Shown one piece after another: positions 37,301 through 48,451 of a stretch of 64,000 nt of DNA; position 1 is the stretch's first letter; the number at the start of each line of letters is the position of its first letter. The DNA is from Cloeon dipterum. Lineage: Eukaryota; Arthropoda; Insecta; Ephemeroptera; Baetidae. Location: positions 10,482,545-10,546,544 of the forward strand of contig NC_088790.1 of the NCBI RefSeq assembly GCF_949628265.1, written 5' to 3'. Made by a program: the position numbers and the translations under genes. The notes below the pieces were generated by a model. That model worked only from the letters and a program-made list of their open reading frames with translations. It was not told the DNA's origin and searched no databases.

Positions 37301-40283
37301 AGGATCAGGAAATATTTTAACATTGTGATGATATTTTGCCTACATTGGGAAGATAGAAGTGCTATGGAAAAGAAAATTTTATCAATGATGTGATATTTTT
37401 GACCCGCATCTCGGTGTTAAAGTCAGTGTTTTCAGAAAATATTATCTTCTCCATATTATAGCGTCAGACTGTCATATTTTGAGTCAGTTTCCATATGAAG
37501 AACTTTGTGTAAAATAATAAATAGTTTGTTTGCTTGAATTTTCCATGTCCAGGAAAAAACAAAAAAAAAGTATTTAATTAAAATTGGAAAAATGCGACCA
37601 CTCGAGGTTGTTTCCATGTTCAATATAATTAAAACCAGGATGAATTCTTTTGACAACGAGGATGAAGCCTGGTTTTAATTATATTGAACATATAATTAAA
37701 ATTGAAATATAGGAGGTGAACCTTGGTCGAGTGTATTTTCTCCATTTTCACTATCTCGTTACTTTTATAGTTATTTTAAAAAGCAGCAGGTGCCCTTTTA
37801 AAGCCGATATATTTTTCTTTTAAATCTATGGCTATAGAACATTAATATTATATTGGGGGGGGGGGGGGGCAGCGCTTTTTACACAGCCAGAAAGGGCACG
37901 GGCCGACAAGATTAAGTATTAAGGCTTGGTCTGACAAAAAGATTTTCTTAATTTCCTTTGCACCTTACGAAAAATGTAGACAATCTTCAATAATTTAATT
38001 AAAATTTAATAAAAATGTGTTTAGTTTGGAGATAAATTAAAAATAACGATTCCAAATTTATCAACGAACTTTCCAGGCCAAAATTCACTGTCGGATGAAA
38101 TTTTTTCCATCTGATGACCTATGGTTAGATCGTTGAAACATGCAGTTCGCTCCATCATTACGCAAGGATTAAATTCCGAATTAAAAAATGAGTGTGGTGT
38201 TGTTCTCTCACCTTCTGACGAGCTGTTGTTGTTGACCTGAGGCGAGATGCACATATCGTTGTCGAGCGGGAACTTGTCGCACTTGAACATGTCTGGCCAG
38301 GGAAAGCCGTAGGTACGCATCCTTCCCTCGCAACCCGCCTTCACCTTCTCGCACAGCGACCTGCAGGGGTAGATGAGCCTCTCCAGGCACACCGGGCTGA
38401 ACAGCGAGCACAGGAACAGTTTCGTGTCCGCGTGGCAATTGATGTTCAGCAGCGGCACCCACGAAGACGCCTGGCTAGAAACCTAGAGATACATGCACAA
38501 CAGGCCATGTCGTTAATTTAGTACACAAACAATAACAGTAAAATTAGTTTTATTTGATGGGCGCTGATACTTAAAAAATGCAGTGGATATGTCAAATTAC
38601 CTTTGCATGTTTTATTTTTTTGTTGTGTTTAATTTTCAATTTAATTTGTTTTCATCTATTTATTTCGCATTTAAAACAAATTAAAATTACCTCTTGGTCA
38701 CTGGGGAGCAGTTATTAAACTAAGCCTTTTCCTTGAAACTTGCGGATTTTTTTTTTAAATTTTTGTATTATAAGCAGAATATAATATTTGGATTTAGCTT
38801 CAGTAAAAAGGGGGATTTTCGGCTTGTAAGTTGTTGCAGGGAGGCTGTGACGGTGGGTTTCAACAAAAATTTTCAATCTCTTTTAAAATTGAGCTCAAGA
38901 AAAAATAAGTGCAGCTACAGTCAATCATTTTCCGGATTCATAATCATCTGCTATAATTCTGTGGTTATGATTGTGTATTGCAGCCATAATATATTAGTGC
39001 TGCTGAATGAAGCCTGAGATATATACATGGCCATAAAACAATCGTGGCTGTTCAAAATAAGAGATAATTTTCTCTGGAAATTAAATCAGCTTCGGGCATT
39101 AACAGCGAGCTGTTATTTTTTTCGATATTTCTGCAAAAATTCAGAAAAATAGTAGCTGACTATATTTCAAATAGAAAATTTGAAATTTTGCTCAATTGCC
39201 AATTTTGCAAGGATATTAATTCAGAAGTGAAATTTTGAAGTGGAAAAATCAAATAACGTGCTATAAAGTCTTATACCTGTACAGCGGCTGCTTTTTATTA
39301 CATTTTTTTCATTGATTGTACAGTTTTAGCAGCTTTTACCGTTGCTAAAATCCACACAGAGTCTGAATTTGTGTATCTTTAATTTTTCAGAGTTAAAATT
39401 TATGATGGAATATTAATGAGTGAACTGGAAAAAAACGGTTTAAAAATGTTGAAGGACAAAACCAGAAAAAATTAATTTTCAAAAGAAATATCCAAACACT
39501 AGATCATCAATTTGTCTGAAAATTTAAATCATTTTGTGCGATTGTGAAATCTCCAGAGAAAAAAAAATGTTGTGGTCAAGCATTCCTACGGCAAATTCTG
39601 AAGTTAATGCGGGAGTAATTTTTCTAAATGTTTTCAGATACAACCTAATTTGGGGCATGCTCATAAGTGTTTATTTTTTATTTTGGCGTTTTTAAACTGC
39701 TGTACTGATTTAGTTTCTATTAAATGTAACCATTACGGCTCTTTTTTCCCTGGATCCCAACGCAAAATCACCTGGCCAGGCCCTAATTAAATTATTTTTA
39801 CGTGAAATGAACCCAAAACCTGAACAAAAATTTATTTATGCTCTCAATTTAAGTTCAGTTTCAAAAAAGGGTTTCATTTCATCCCTCTGCACAAATGGGA
39901 AACGCGTGGAAGCGAAAATTCATCCCCGAGCAAGCCCGCGACGGGATGTAGACACGATTGAAAAAGAAGAAAAAAACGTAGTCTGGCCCAAACGCGGTTG
40001 TACTGACATATTATAATCATTGCGCAGAGTGGCGAGGCAGACGGAGCGCGAGCTGGCGCGGCGCAAAGCGAGAAAAAAGGTTCACCTCTTCCATGGTGTC
40101 GTGGTCGAGCAGGTTGGGCAGCAGCATCTTGTGGTAGCCGATGCCGTGGCAGAGTTTCATGTTGCGCGGGATGTCGACGCACGTGGGCTGCGAGTTGCGT
40201 ACCCCTGCTTGCGACCAATCGTTCAGGTAGGCGGCGGCCGAGGCCGTCGTGGCCGCCAGCACGAGCACGAGCCGCACGAGCAT
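25336..40283 (-). CDS. sfrp: Secreted frizzled-related protein (SFRP1/2/5 type)
   Basis: A secreted Wnt-binding modulator. Coding exons on the minus strand are 40283-40086, 38482-38212, 27715-27641, 27087-26834 and 25518-25336, giving 326 aa, a normal sFRP length. Residues 1-18 are a signal peptide (MLVRLVLVLAATTASAAA). The frizzled domain has ten cysteines (C35, 45, 82, 91, 98, 106, 110, 117, 134, 144) with SFRP blocks such as LPNLLDHDTMEE, SSQASSWVPLLN and FKCDKFP. The netrin-like domain has six (C160, C163, C177, C230, C231, C280). N-glycosylation sites are N151, N152 and N279. The tail is very basic, then Q8 and RKNPV. Introns are 1.6, 10.5, 0.55 and 1.3 kb, all GT-AG, phases 0, 1, 1, 0. 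The ATG at 40283 is chosen because it opens directly into the signal peptide. It is nearer SFRP1/2/5 than SFRP3/4 by CRD wording. Identification is very secure; the subfamily less so. Confidence 0.96.
25519..26833 (-). other. sFRP intron 4
   Basis: 1.3 kb. GC-richer near the last exon, then AT-rich. No nested exon or repeat is recognised. Confidence 0.6.
27088..27640 (-). other. sFRP intron 3
   Basis: 553 nt of AT-rich sequence with nothing recognisable besides the splice sites. Confidence 0.65.
37616..37691. repeat. Perfect 24-bp inverted repeat, 28-nt spacer (hairpin)
   Basis: The arms 37616-37639 and 37668-37691 are exact reverse complements over 24 nt. The spacer is 37640-37667. An outer, imperfect pair (CACTCGAGGTT near 37600 and AACCTTGGTCGAGTG near 37725) extends the symmetry. 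It lies in sFRP intron 2. It could be a pre-miRNA-like or snap-back hairpin, a miniature element, or a palindrome formed in assembly or replication. Confidence 0.9.
37855..37869 (+). repeat. 15-nt guanine homopolymer
   Basis: Fifteen G in a row inside AT-rich intron sequence. It can fold as a G-quadruplex on the plus strand, and length errors in assembly are likely here. Confidence 0.9.
38483..40085 (-). other. sFRP intron 1
   Basis: 1.6 kb, mostly AT-rich. It splits the frizzled domain after the second cysteine. No nested feature is recognised. Confidence 0.6.
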
Positions 40284-40471
40284 GCCTTGCTGCTTCGGAG
40301 CCGCCGTCCGTCGCTCGACTGCGAGAGAACGAAATGAGCGAGAGTCTGTGTATGTGAATGCTCCTCGCCCCACAGCCGCCGGCAGACGACCGGGCCAGCC
40401 AGCCGCCGTGTTCTTCTGCCTCCACCGCCGCCGCCGCCGCCGCTACCACCACCGCCGCGTGGGTGTTGCAT
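40223..40471 (-). CDS. Upstream ORF overlapping the sFRP start codon
   Basis: An ATG in the sFRP leader at 40471 opens an 82-codon frame, different from the sFRP frame. It runs through the GGC-rich leader, past the sFRP ATG (40283), and stops 61 nt inside the sFRP coding exon. The product would be Gly-rich, then Arg/Cys/Pro-rich, and looks like no known protein. Its likely role, if transcribed from the promoter at 40513, is to limit initiation at the sFRP ATG. Both ATGs have G at -3. Confidence 0.4.
   Translation of the reverse strand: MQHPRGGGGSGGGGGGGGRRTRRLAGPVVCRRLWGEEHSHTQTLAHFVLSQSSDGRRLRSSKACSCGSCSCWRPRRPRPPPT
40425..40442. repeat. CCG/CGG trinucleotide run in the sFRP leader
   Basis: Six CCG units on plus (CGG on the transcribed strand) in a very GC-rich 5' UTR. 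It is flanked by imperfect GGT/GGC units and encodes glycines of the overlapping uORF. Confidence 0.8.
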
Positions 40472-40512
40472 GCCCGGCAAAAGCCACTCTGCACTCTGAG
40501 AGCCGATCTGAC

Positions 40513-40540
40513 TGAAATTTCCACACTTTAAACTGTTATA
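40513..40540 (-). promoter_or_regulatory. sFRP core promoter (TATA-like plus TCAGT initiator)
   Basis: On the minus strand TATAAC begins at 40540. An arthropod initiator TCAGTC has its A at 40513, 27 nt downstream, normal TATA spacing. The implied leader is about 230 nt, unspliced and GC-rich, up to the ATG at 40283. The sequence switches sharply from AT-rich to GC-rich here. No convincing DPE was seen. Confidence 0.5.
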
Positions 40541-41683
40541 ACTCGGAGCAAATTTATATATTTAGGCGAATCTTGATATCTCTGTCGCCAAATGGATTTT
40601 TTCTTTTTTTTAAATTTCCAACAATTAATCAAAAGGAGATGGGAAAATTTTCAGAAGGTCAAATCAAGAGATCTTGTTGAATAAGTTTGAGAGCTATTGA
40701 AATTATAGCTAGTATTGAACCATTAGTAAATTTAAACATTAAATTAGAATATTTTCCTCAAATTATAAAAATTTGGTCTAATGCACACCCTTAATTTTAG
40801 AACAATAATTTCGGCGTATTCACTGCTGACAAATTTGTATTTTAACATTTCCGAAAAAATTTGATTTGAAAATATGGACTTCTTTCAACAGCGTCTGCGC
40901 TGTCATGTGTGCTAAATCATAAAAGTATTGCCATCAGGCCTTTTGGTATTTACACATTTTCAAATCTTCAGATCGTTTCAAAACTCCTTAAATACGCAGG
41001 AAATGTTGAAAACTAACTTTTGAATAAGGAATTAACCAGTGTAAAGGATATTAATTGACCGTTCGTAATCATTTATAAAAAATAATTCTCAAGTTTGGTA
41101 TCATCATCAAAATGACAATTTTATACTTATGAAAATCCTTTTTTTAATTAAAAGTAGCGGGCTATGATTGCTCAATACCCATTTTCACATTTCTTTAAAT
41201 AATTATTAGCAGTGTGATGATATTTATTGATATGTCTGCCTCATTAAATGAAATTATATTAATTCCAGCGAAAATGTATTGGATGTTGGATCTCGTGTTG
41301 CTTGACACGTTGCAATATCCCTATGCTATTTTAGCAGGTATAAATAAAATTTTCGCATTTGACAAAACAATAGAATGGATAGGTAATTAAGTTAATTAAA
41401 AGGATAACCAATGAGAAACCAAACTCAAAATACTTGGTCAAATGATTAATGAATATCCGTGGCTACCGGATAAAAAAGTTGGCCAGCAATTAGTAGAAAT
41501 CATTTGTCTTGGAAATCTGAAAGACTGAAAAAATGTCTAACGACTATTATTTCCCAACGTGCATCCCTTAAGGAAGAATATCGATTTTGGACGGTCAGAT
41601 ATCCATATACCAATAGTGCTTTTACCCAGACACGCTCGCTTTGTGTTTTTATGTAGAAATTCAAAACTGACCAACTATAAATT

Positions 41684-41726
41684 CCAGCAGCTTAGGCCCC
41701 GTAGGCTTCATCAGAAGTGCTTTACC
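41684..41726 (-). repeat. Hammerhead-ribozyme-like relic, copy 1
   Basis: On the minus strand GGTAAAGCACTT precedes CTGATGA (41714-41708), then a GCC/GGC stem with a short loop, then TAAG where GAAA is expected, then GCTGC. The 5' side (AATTATG, TTTTTAGGTAAAGCAC) matches copy 2, so they are one repeat family. The damaged GAAA box means it is probably inactive. Confidence 0.45.
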
Positions 41727-44700
41727 TAAAAATATCATAATTGCAGAGAATTATGTTTTTACAATCATCGAAAATGTCCAGCTTCGTTAATTTCTGAGTA
41801 AAATAAAAAAGGGAATTGTGAAAAGGGAATGACCAAATCCTTTTTATTATAAGCTAACCATCCAGAGTACATTTTCACTCAGAGCAGAACCATTCATTTT
41901 TTCTTAAATTTAGTTTAAAGATTTTTTTCAAAGTTTTCACATCGGATATGCTGTGCTTCAAGAGTTTTTATTTATTTTTATTTAATTTCGATGAAATCAA
42001 ACAGTGATTCAGTAAATGGGAAAACATGAACTCCTAAATTTAATCCAGTAAAACTCGAGCAAAAATGAAAGTTATTCAGTTTTCAAAATTTATTCAGGGT
42101 TTACAAGTTTGTCATTGAACTAAGAAATCATTAAAAGGTTGAATTTAACAAAAATACTCAATTTCATATTTATTTTTTAAAATTTGAAACAGCCAATTTT
42201 CAGTACAAAACTGCTACTTAATTTAAGTAACCATTTTCAGATGTGTCGTCATACAAGGTGAGTTGGTGGCGATCAAAATTAAAATCATGCATATATATGC
42301 GCTTGATCTGCGGCGTGCGCGTGCGAGAGAGGGGTTAAGGTGCCTTGTTTTGTGACTCAAGGCAATCCACTCGAAAGGCAGCAGCGCGAGATTAGAGATC
42401 TGCACTCCTGCACAGACGCTTTAATTTATTTGCCATCGTGCAGTGCGAGCAGGAAACACGACCAGAGGAGACATTCGTTACTACTTTTCTTAGCCCTAAT
42501 TGGCATGTACAAATCTGAAAATTTTGTGTCAATAAGACAGCATTGCCACGTCTACTGAAAACTGGAATAATATTTGGAGAAAGATTTTGAGGTAAATTAA
42601 AATGAAGAGGCTAGGCGAACTTTCAACCACTCGCTGTTCGTAAGTAACAAGATTTATTGAGGGGAAATTTCAGCATAAAATTGGAGACTTTTGTCTGTGT
42701 TTTATTGGCCTTGCCATAAATCTCGTTTGGCAGTTTTACATCTTTTGTTTGAATATTTCTATGATGCTAGTGGACAGAATACTTGTTTTCACGACGCAAT
42801 TTGTCCAACAAGTGCTTGACCTTCTCAATAAACTATTAAAGAACCTTTAGTAACAGGATGAATTGTGAGAAAATGGAGCACTGTGTGCAAGCTCACCTGT
42901 TTTATTAGGCTGCTCATTGACAGTCTTCCTGAACCCTCATCATTTTCATTTAAATCAATTTCACACGACTGTCACACGCAGCAGCTCGCGGACAATAAAT
43001 AACAGCGTCCGCTCGGCAGGGTGGCTAATTGCTTGCAGACCCATTATTATCGCTTTACCCACACGACTTCCTTAAAATACGTTTGAAAATGATTTCAAGG
43101 TAAAATCTAGCGTGACAGTTTTTTGTTCCTTCCCTCCGGAATAAGGGGCATTTTTGTTTTTTGAAGGGTTCATACACAGTTATTTTTTCTATTATGCAAA
43201 GACTGAGGGGATTTTTTATAGACTTATAATAAATCTATAACCCATTCAGGTGCCTATAGCAGCTGAAGAGGAGTACCTGGCATTAATTTTCTGTTCGGCA
43301 GTTGAAATTAATGTTGTGCTTCATCCATGCAAAAACAAATTATGAAAATTAAATTCACACGAATTGAAATCCGCTGAAGGCAAACCAAAAACTTTTTGAC
43401 GTTTTCAAAATGCGAGAACTATTCATATTCACAACGAATTTTTTTCGCCCACTATTAAAAAATAAAGTCACATAAACGTCTGTGCTTTATTTCAGAAGTT
43501 TGCAACACATTAACCCGCATAATCAGATTGTTAAAGAAGTGCGACGATCGACCCGGCATGATTCTGCTCCGGGCACAAGGAGGAAAGACTGCGCGTAGTT
43601 TGTTCTCAACAAAGTTGCGAGATGGCAGCAACAGATGCAAAGGCCGTATTATAAACGCGTTCAGAAAGTTTTTAGATGTTCGCTCGTGAATCGCACCAAC
43701 CGACAACTTTTTTACGATTGTATGAACTGGAGCATATTTAATTGACTTAGTTTGTAAAAAATCAAGAGTCAAAAATTATATCCTATAGCCCTAATAATTA
43801 AATTAAAAAACAGATCATTGTGATATATCTCCTCTTAGAAATTTTATGATTTAGAAATCAATATTTTTTGCTTCTTAATCTTCTGAGGATTGATTTTCGG
43901 ATGTATCTGGACGTTGGCAGAACAGATTTCTAGGACATTTTATTGCAGTGGCTATTCCCCCGTTGGAAGACGCATATCACAAGTCAAATTACGGAGGAGA
44001 AATGACAGATAAATCTAGGCTGGCATTCGTATATCGATTTCCAATCTATTGCAAACGATGTGGTCTCGCTTAGTGGACACTTGAGAAGACTGCACCGCAC
44101 CGAGAACGGACAGGAAATATTATATTATAAAATCGAAAAATCACTCTAGCGTGCGCCGCCTTGAGGGGCGTGAAAAACGGGGCGTAATTTACCATTTCCT
44201 TTTTCTTAAAGTAGAATTGTATTGGGAACAATTTAAAATGATTTGCATTGTTTAACTTCAATTATCAGTCGTTCAAACCTTAATTCTTAAATAAAATTGG
44301 CACCACAGAGTCAGTTGCAGGAAATTTCGATATAACGATCCACCCGCACTCAAAATCTGATCACAAAAAAGACAAATTACGGAATCTCTATATTGAAACA
44401 TACTTGGAGTGTTGTCTTAATATTGATTACAATAGTGATCAATAAGTTCCTAATTTTCTTTCAGATGACACTAAAATCGCGAAGAGCGTATATTGTAATG
44501 GAAATAGGACTTGTTGACTTGTAGTAATTATTGTATCATGCAAAAGTGAGAAAATTTTACGATAAATCTTGTATCAGTGCATCGCATGATGGGTTAAAAG
44601 GACACAGCCCCTTGGCTCGCATTGCAAAGCAGGGGGAAATATATTTGAGCATTTCTGGGATTCCTGGGACTGGTTTTCGCACCTTTTCAGCGGCTTTACA

Positions 44701-47700
44701 GGGACAAATTTCTTGCGTTTCAATAAAAGACGTCGGAGCGGAGAGGCGCAAAGTTGGCCAAAATAAGTCCAAGCTCCTCTGCTGCCACTCGGGCCCCATG
44801 TTATCCACTCAGCGGTGTTATTGAAACTCGGTGAGCTCATATATTGGCTACAGTATGTGCTTAGCAGAGGTTAACAAAACTAAAGAGCTTAAAGGGATCT
44901 TGATCACCAAAGAGTTTAAGTTAATTGTAAAGAACGACGTTAAATGAACACTCTTTGAATATTGACCATTTATCCATTTATTGTGTCCTTTGAAATGATG
45001 TTAAAAATATATATTGTCTATTTTCTTAAAAATAAATCAAGATAAACGACGCTGAGTATTTTTCACTTCCCTTTGGGTGCCTGGGAAATGTAGCGGCCAG
45101 GGGTCGGGCAAGCGCAATTCCTAAGGGACTTGCGAAGGAAGACGAGGTGCAGTTTGAACCTGTACTGATACACACGCTGATGGCCTGTTAATGGAGAAAA
45201 ATGGGGGCGATCGTGCGGTGGCGGCGGCAGAGTCTGCAGATGTGATAAATGCGCGAGAGAGTGATCCGCGAGCGAGCACATAGGCCGCGGAAGGGCACGT
45301 GAAGCGAACGTCAAACAGCCAATTGCTCACGGCGAAAAGCTATCCACGAGGAGCGTTATTGCCGCGATTACGCCGCTTTTATATACATGTACACGCACAA
45401 GCGCAGGCCGCACACCTCGTGCTCCGCAGGGCAGCTTTTGGCTATATTTATACTTTATGTCCTGCTGACTCGGTCCGACGCTGCTTTTTCGACGCGAATA
45501 AACGATCGACGGGTGCCCAGAATAGGAGAAAGAAATAAAGAGACTGCCTCTCTCGGTGAGGTCAGCTCATCCGGAAAAGAGAAAAAGACTACTCTATCGA
45601 TTCGTGTACATATTTATGTGAAGGTGCGTGATTCGATTTATCGCTGATCTCTCCCCTTCTGGCCTAAGGCAGTTGAGTCGGATCTCTTGTGCTCAAAGGG
45701 CGACCTCAAGCAGAAAATAAAAATTGTTACATTATTACACATTTTAAATGAGACCTTTTTCAGAAATATGAACATTGCTATACTGGTTAATGTTCAGTTA
45801 GCACTGCTGAATCGGGGCCTGAGGGGCTGAAACAACTGCTTTTCAATTTTTCACGTATTATGATCATCCTTTAAAAAAACCTCACGGAGCAGAACAACCC
45901 CACTGTTCTCCAATTGAAAAAAGGCCGCACATTCTTCTTGTGAATTAATTGTTTGCAGATTTTCGATTTCCCATGAAGAAATTAAATTTAACTGGTTGGG
46001 AATAATTTTACACTCTTGGAAACCAGGAAATGTTACGTCCACATTTTATTACAAGAAATTTAACGAACGTTCGAAATTATTCACGCTTTTAATTTAATTC
46101 AGTTAAGTTTATAACTCCAAAATAAGCGATCATATGCATTTTTGAAGCTTTTTAGGAATTGACCAGGAACAGAAATGATACCTCAAAAATTAATTTCTGA
46201 TATTAAGAGAAAATATGTATTATCCTCTTATTTTTTAACTTGTTTTTTTTTTCAATTTCCCATGAAAAAAACGGTAAAACATTAAGAAAATATCCCCAAA
46301 AAATGGACAGGCAATTGTTCAAACCCGGTTTCGAATGTCAAGCATAAAATTGATTGCTTTAATTAAACGCCCGGTTGGTTTCCGTGTGGGTAAAATTGAG
46401 AGTGAAAAGGTGTGACGCAAGGAAACCTACGTCAGAGGGTGATAAAAACGGACCAAAATTGGTCCCACAATGGTCAGCACCTATATATATGGCGACACAT
46501 GCACAAGCAGGAAAACGATTCGTCTCCGCAAAACAGCGAGGAAAAGCCAGCAAATTGGTTCCAATGTGAACGTACACGCTGTTAAATGTTAAGCAAACAT
46601 GTAGTTTCTGTTGGAGCGGCGGTGGTGCGAATTTCACTCGCCTCACCGCTAACTCGGTATATAATACAATGTGCATGTGAAATTAGGGGCCCACCGCTCT
46701 TTCGGGATTAGCACTCGTTGCGAGTCGAAAAAGAGCGAGGCAACGAGTTTTTCACAGAAGCATGCGGGCCGATTGTCAGCTCAGCGCGCAGCAAAGGCGG
46801 AAAACTGTTGTGCTGCTGTGTCTTTCCACACAAAAGGCATTAGTTCGCCGCCGACTCTCTAATTACGGCGCCGGTTTTATTCGGCTCTCGCACCCTCTCG
46901 AGCATATTTCACCTCGCCACACGCGTCACCAGGTAGATGCCTTCGGACTGGATTCGCTCTGGCTCTCGCATCCGTGACACAGGCGCACAGCTGAGGAGAA
47001 TTTCGCCCTCTGATGCTCCCCCTTTTCTCCGTGTGAGTTCGGATTTGCAGCACACGACGCCGAGACGATGACATGCGCTCGAAGCAGTTTTTTTATTTAG
47101 AAGAAAAGCACTTTTCGAAGCCTTCGGAAAATTGCTGGTGTTCATTGATCCCTCAGTTGCGAAAATTAATAACACATCGAACAAAATCGACATATTTTTC
47201 CAAAGCTTGTGCATATAAATGATGGTATTCAAATTTAGGAAAAAGCACAATTAAAATAACAGACGAGTTTTGACTAAAAATTATTGTAAAAATGGCAAAT
47301 ATATTACATATATCACATAAACGTGTGCATTTCTATTAAATTTCGAGCAAAAAATTTGACCCCTAAAGGTAAGCACATTTTAAAATCACAAGATTTTACT
47401 TTTAAAAGGTCGATGATTAGTAAGGACAGGGAAATGATGGTTGGTAATAGTAGCCAAATGGGTAGAACTACTTTTCCTGTCCCACACAGAAAAGGTGTAT
47501 TAGACAATCATTGTTTTCAACATCAGCAACCACAAGAATACTGCTCCCAGAACAGCACGGTAATACCATTCAGGTCCATAAGTGACCAAGCTATAGTCAA
47601 GAAGCCGTGAGTACACAAGCAAGTGAAGTAACCACCATGAAAGACAAATGAATTGAGAAGAACTGGTAAAATTTAATTACCAGAAATTAGAAAGGAGGCT

Positions 47701-48339
47701 CAGATAAAATTGTCGATCGTCTTGAAATCCCAACCCTTTATATACCTATAAATATAAATTCTGGATTGAAACATGGATCGGACTCGAGTTGTTGACATTA
47801 AAACAGAATTGATTGCCGTAAATACTCCTCCGTTGGCAAATGCATTTTGAAAAAAAACCGCACAAAACACTTATAAATGCTGCAGCACTATTATAAACTC
47901 GACTGGTGCACGTTTCTCCGATTCAATTCTTCGGCCTGTTTGAAGAGTGCATAAAAGCAGAACCACGCATCCATATCCCATTTCGATTTCGCGGTAATGA
48001 CGAGTGCACAGCAAGGATTTAACTCTTCCCTTTGCGCACTCTAAGCGGCCATTAATATGTTCAATCGCACGTCCACAATTTCTTTGAAAATTGATGCAAA
48101 GCCGGCGCGCGTGAGTGGCAGACAGTCCAATGCCGATTGCATCGAACTATTCGTGCAATTTTAATGCATCAGCAAATTAATCTCGATGAGTGCTCTCCAG
48201 CTTTGTGCGTGTCCCTGCTGTTAAATCCAACCTCGCGCTGAATTTCACGCGCAGCCCGTGTGACAGCCTGATGGTTTCCAAGCATGTGTTATCCGCTGAC
48301 AACCGAATAGTGCGAGGGAGAGAGATTTGCCTGCTGTGC

Positions 48340-48451
<112 letters not shown>

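Larger units (their letters stand above)
27716..38211 (-). other. sFRP intron 2 (10.5 kb)
   Basis: A long intron splitting the frizzled domain from the NTR domain. It holds AT-rich sequence interrupted by GC/CpG-rich blocks (about 29820-30010, 31090-31470, 33300-33900, 34740-34830, 35060-35380, 36690-37060) that look more like regulatory DNA than exons. It also holds the inverted repeat at 37616-37691 and a 15-G run at 37855-37869. No nested gene is convincing. One plus-strand short frame (ATG at 36852, following an acceptor-like site at 36832) is noted separately. Confidence 0.5.

Noticed and set aside
40017..40373. Longer sFRP N-terminus beginning upstream of 40283
   Set aside because: It has no ATG upstream in that frame (it opens at GTG), and it would bury the signal peptide; the ATG at 40283 is preferred.
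42241..42257. 17-nt micro-exon-like segment (TTTTCAG, ATG..., GTGAGT)
   Set aside because: Good splice-like borders but no neighbouring exon on either side; likely chance.
45368..45378. TATATAAAAG on the minus strand
   Set aside because: No initiator at +30 and no leader exon or donor downstream, unlike the 62336 promoter.
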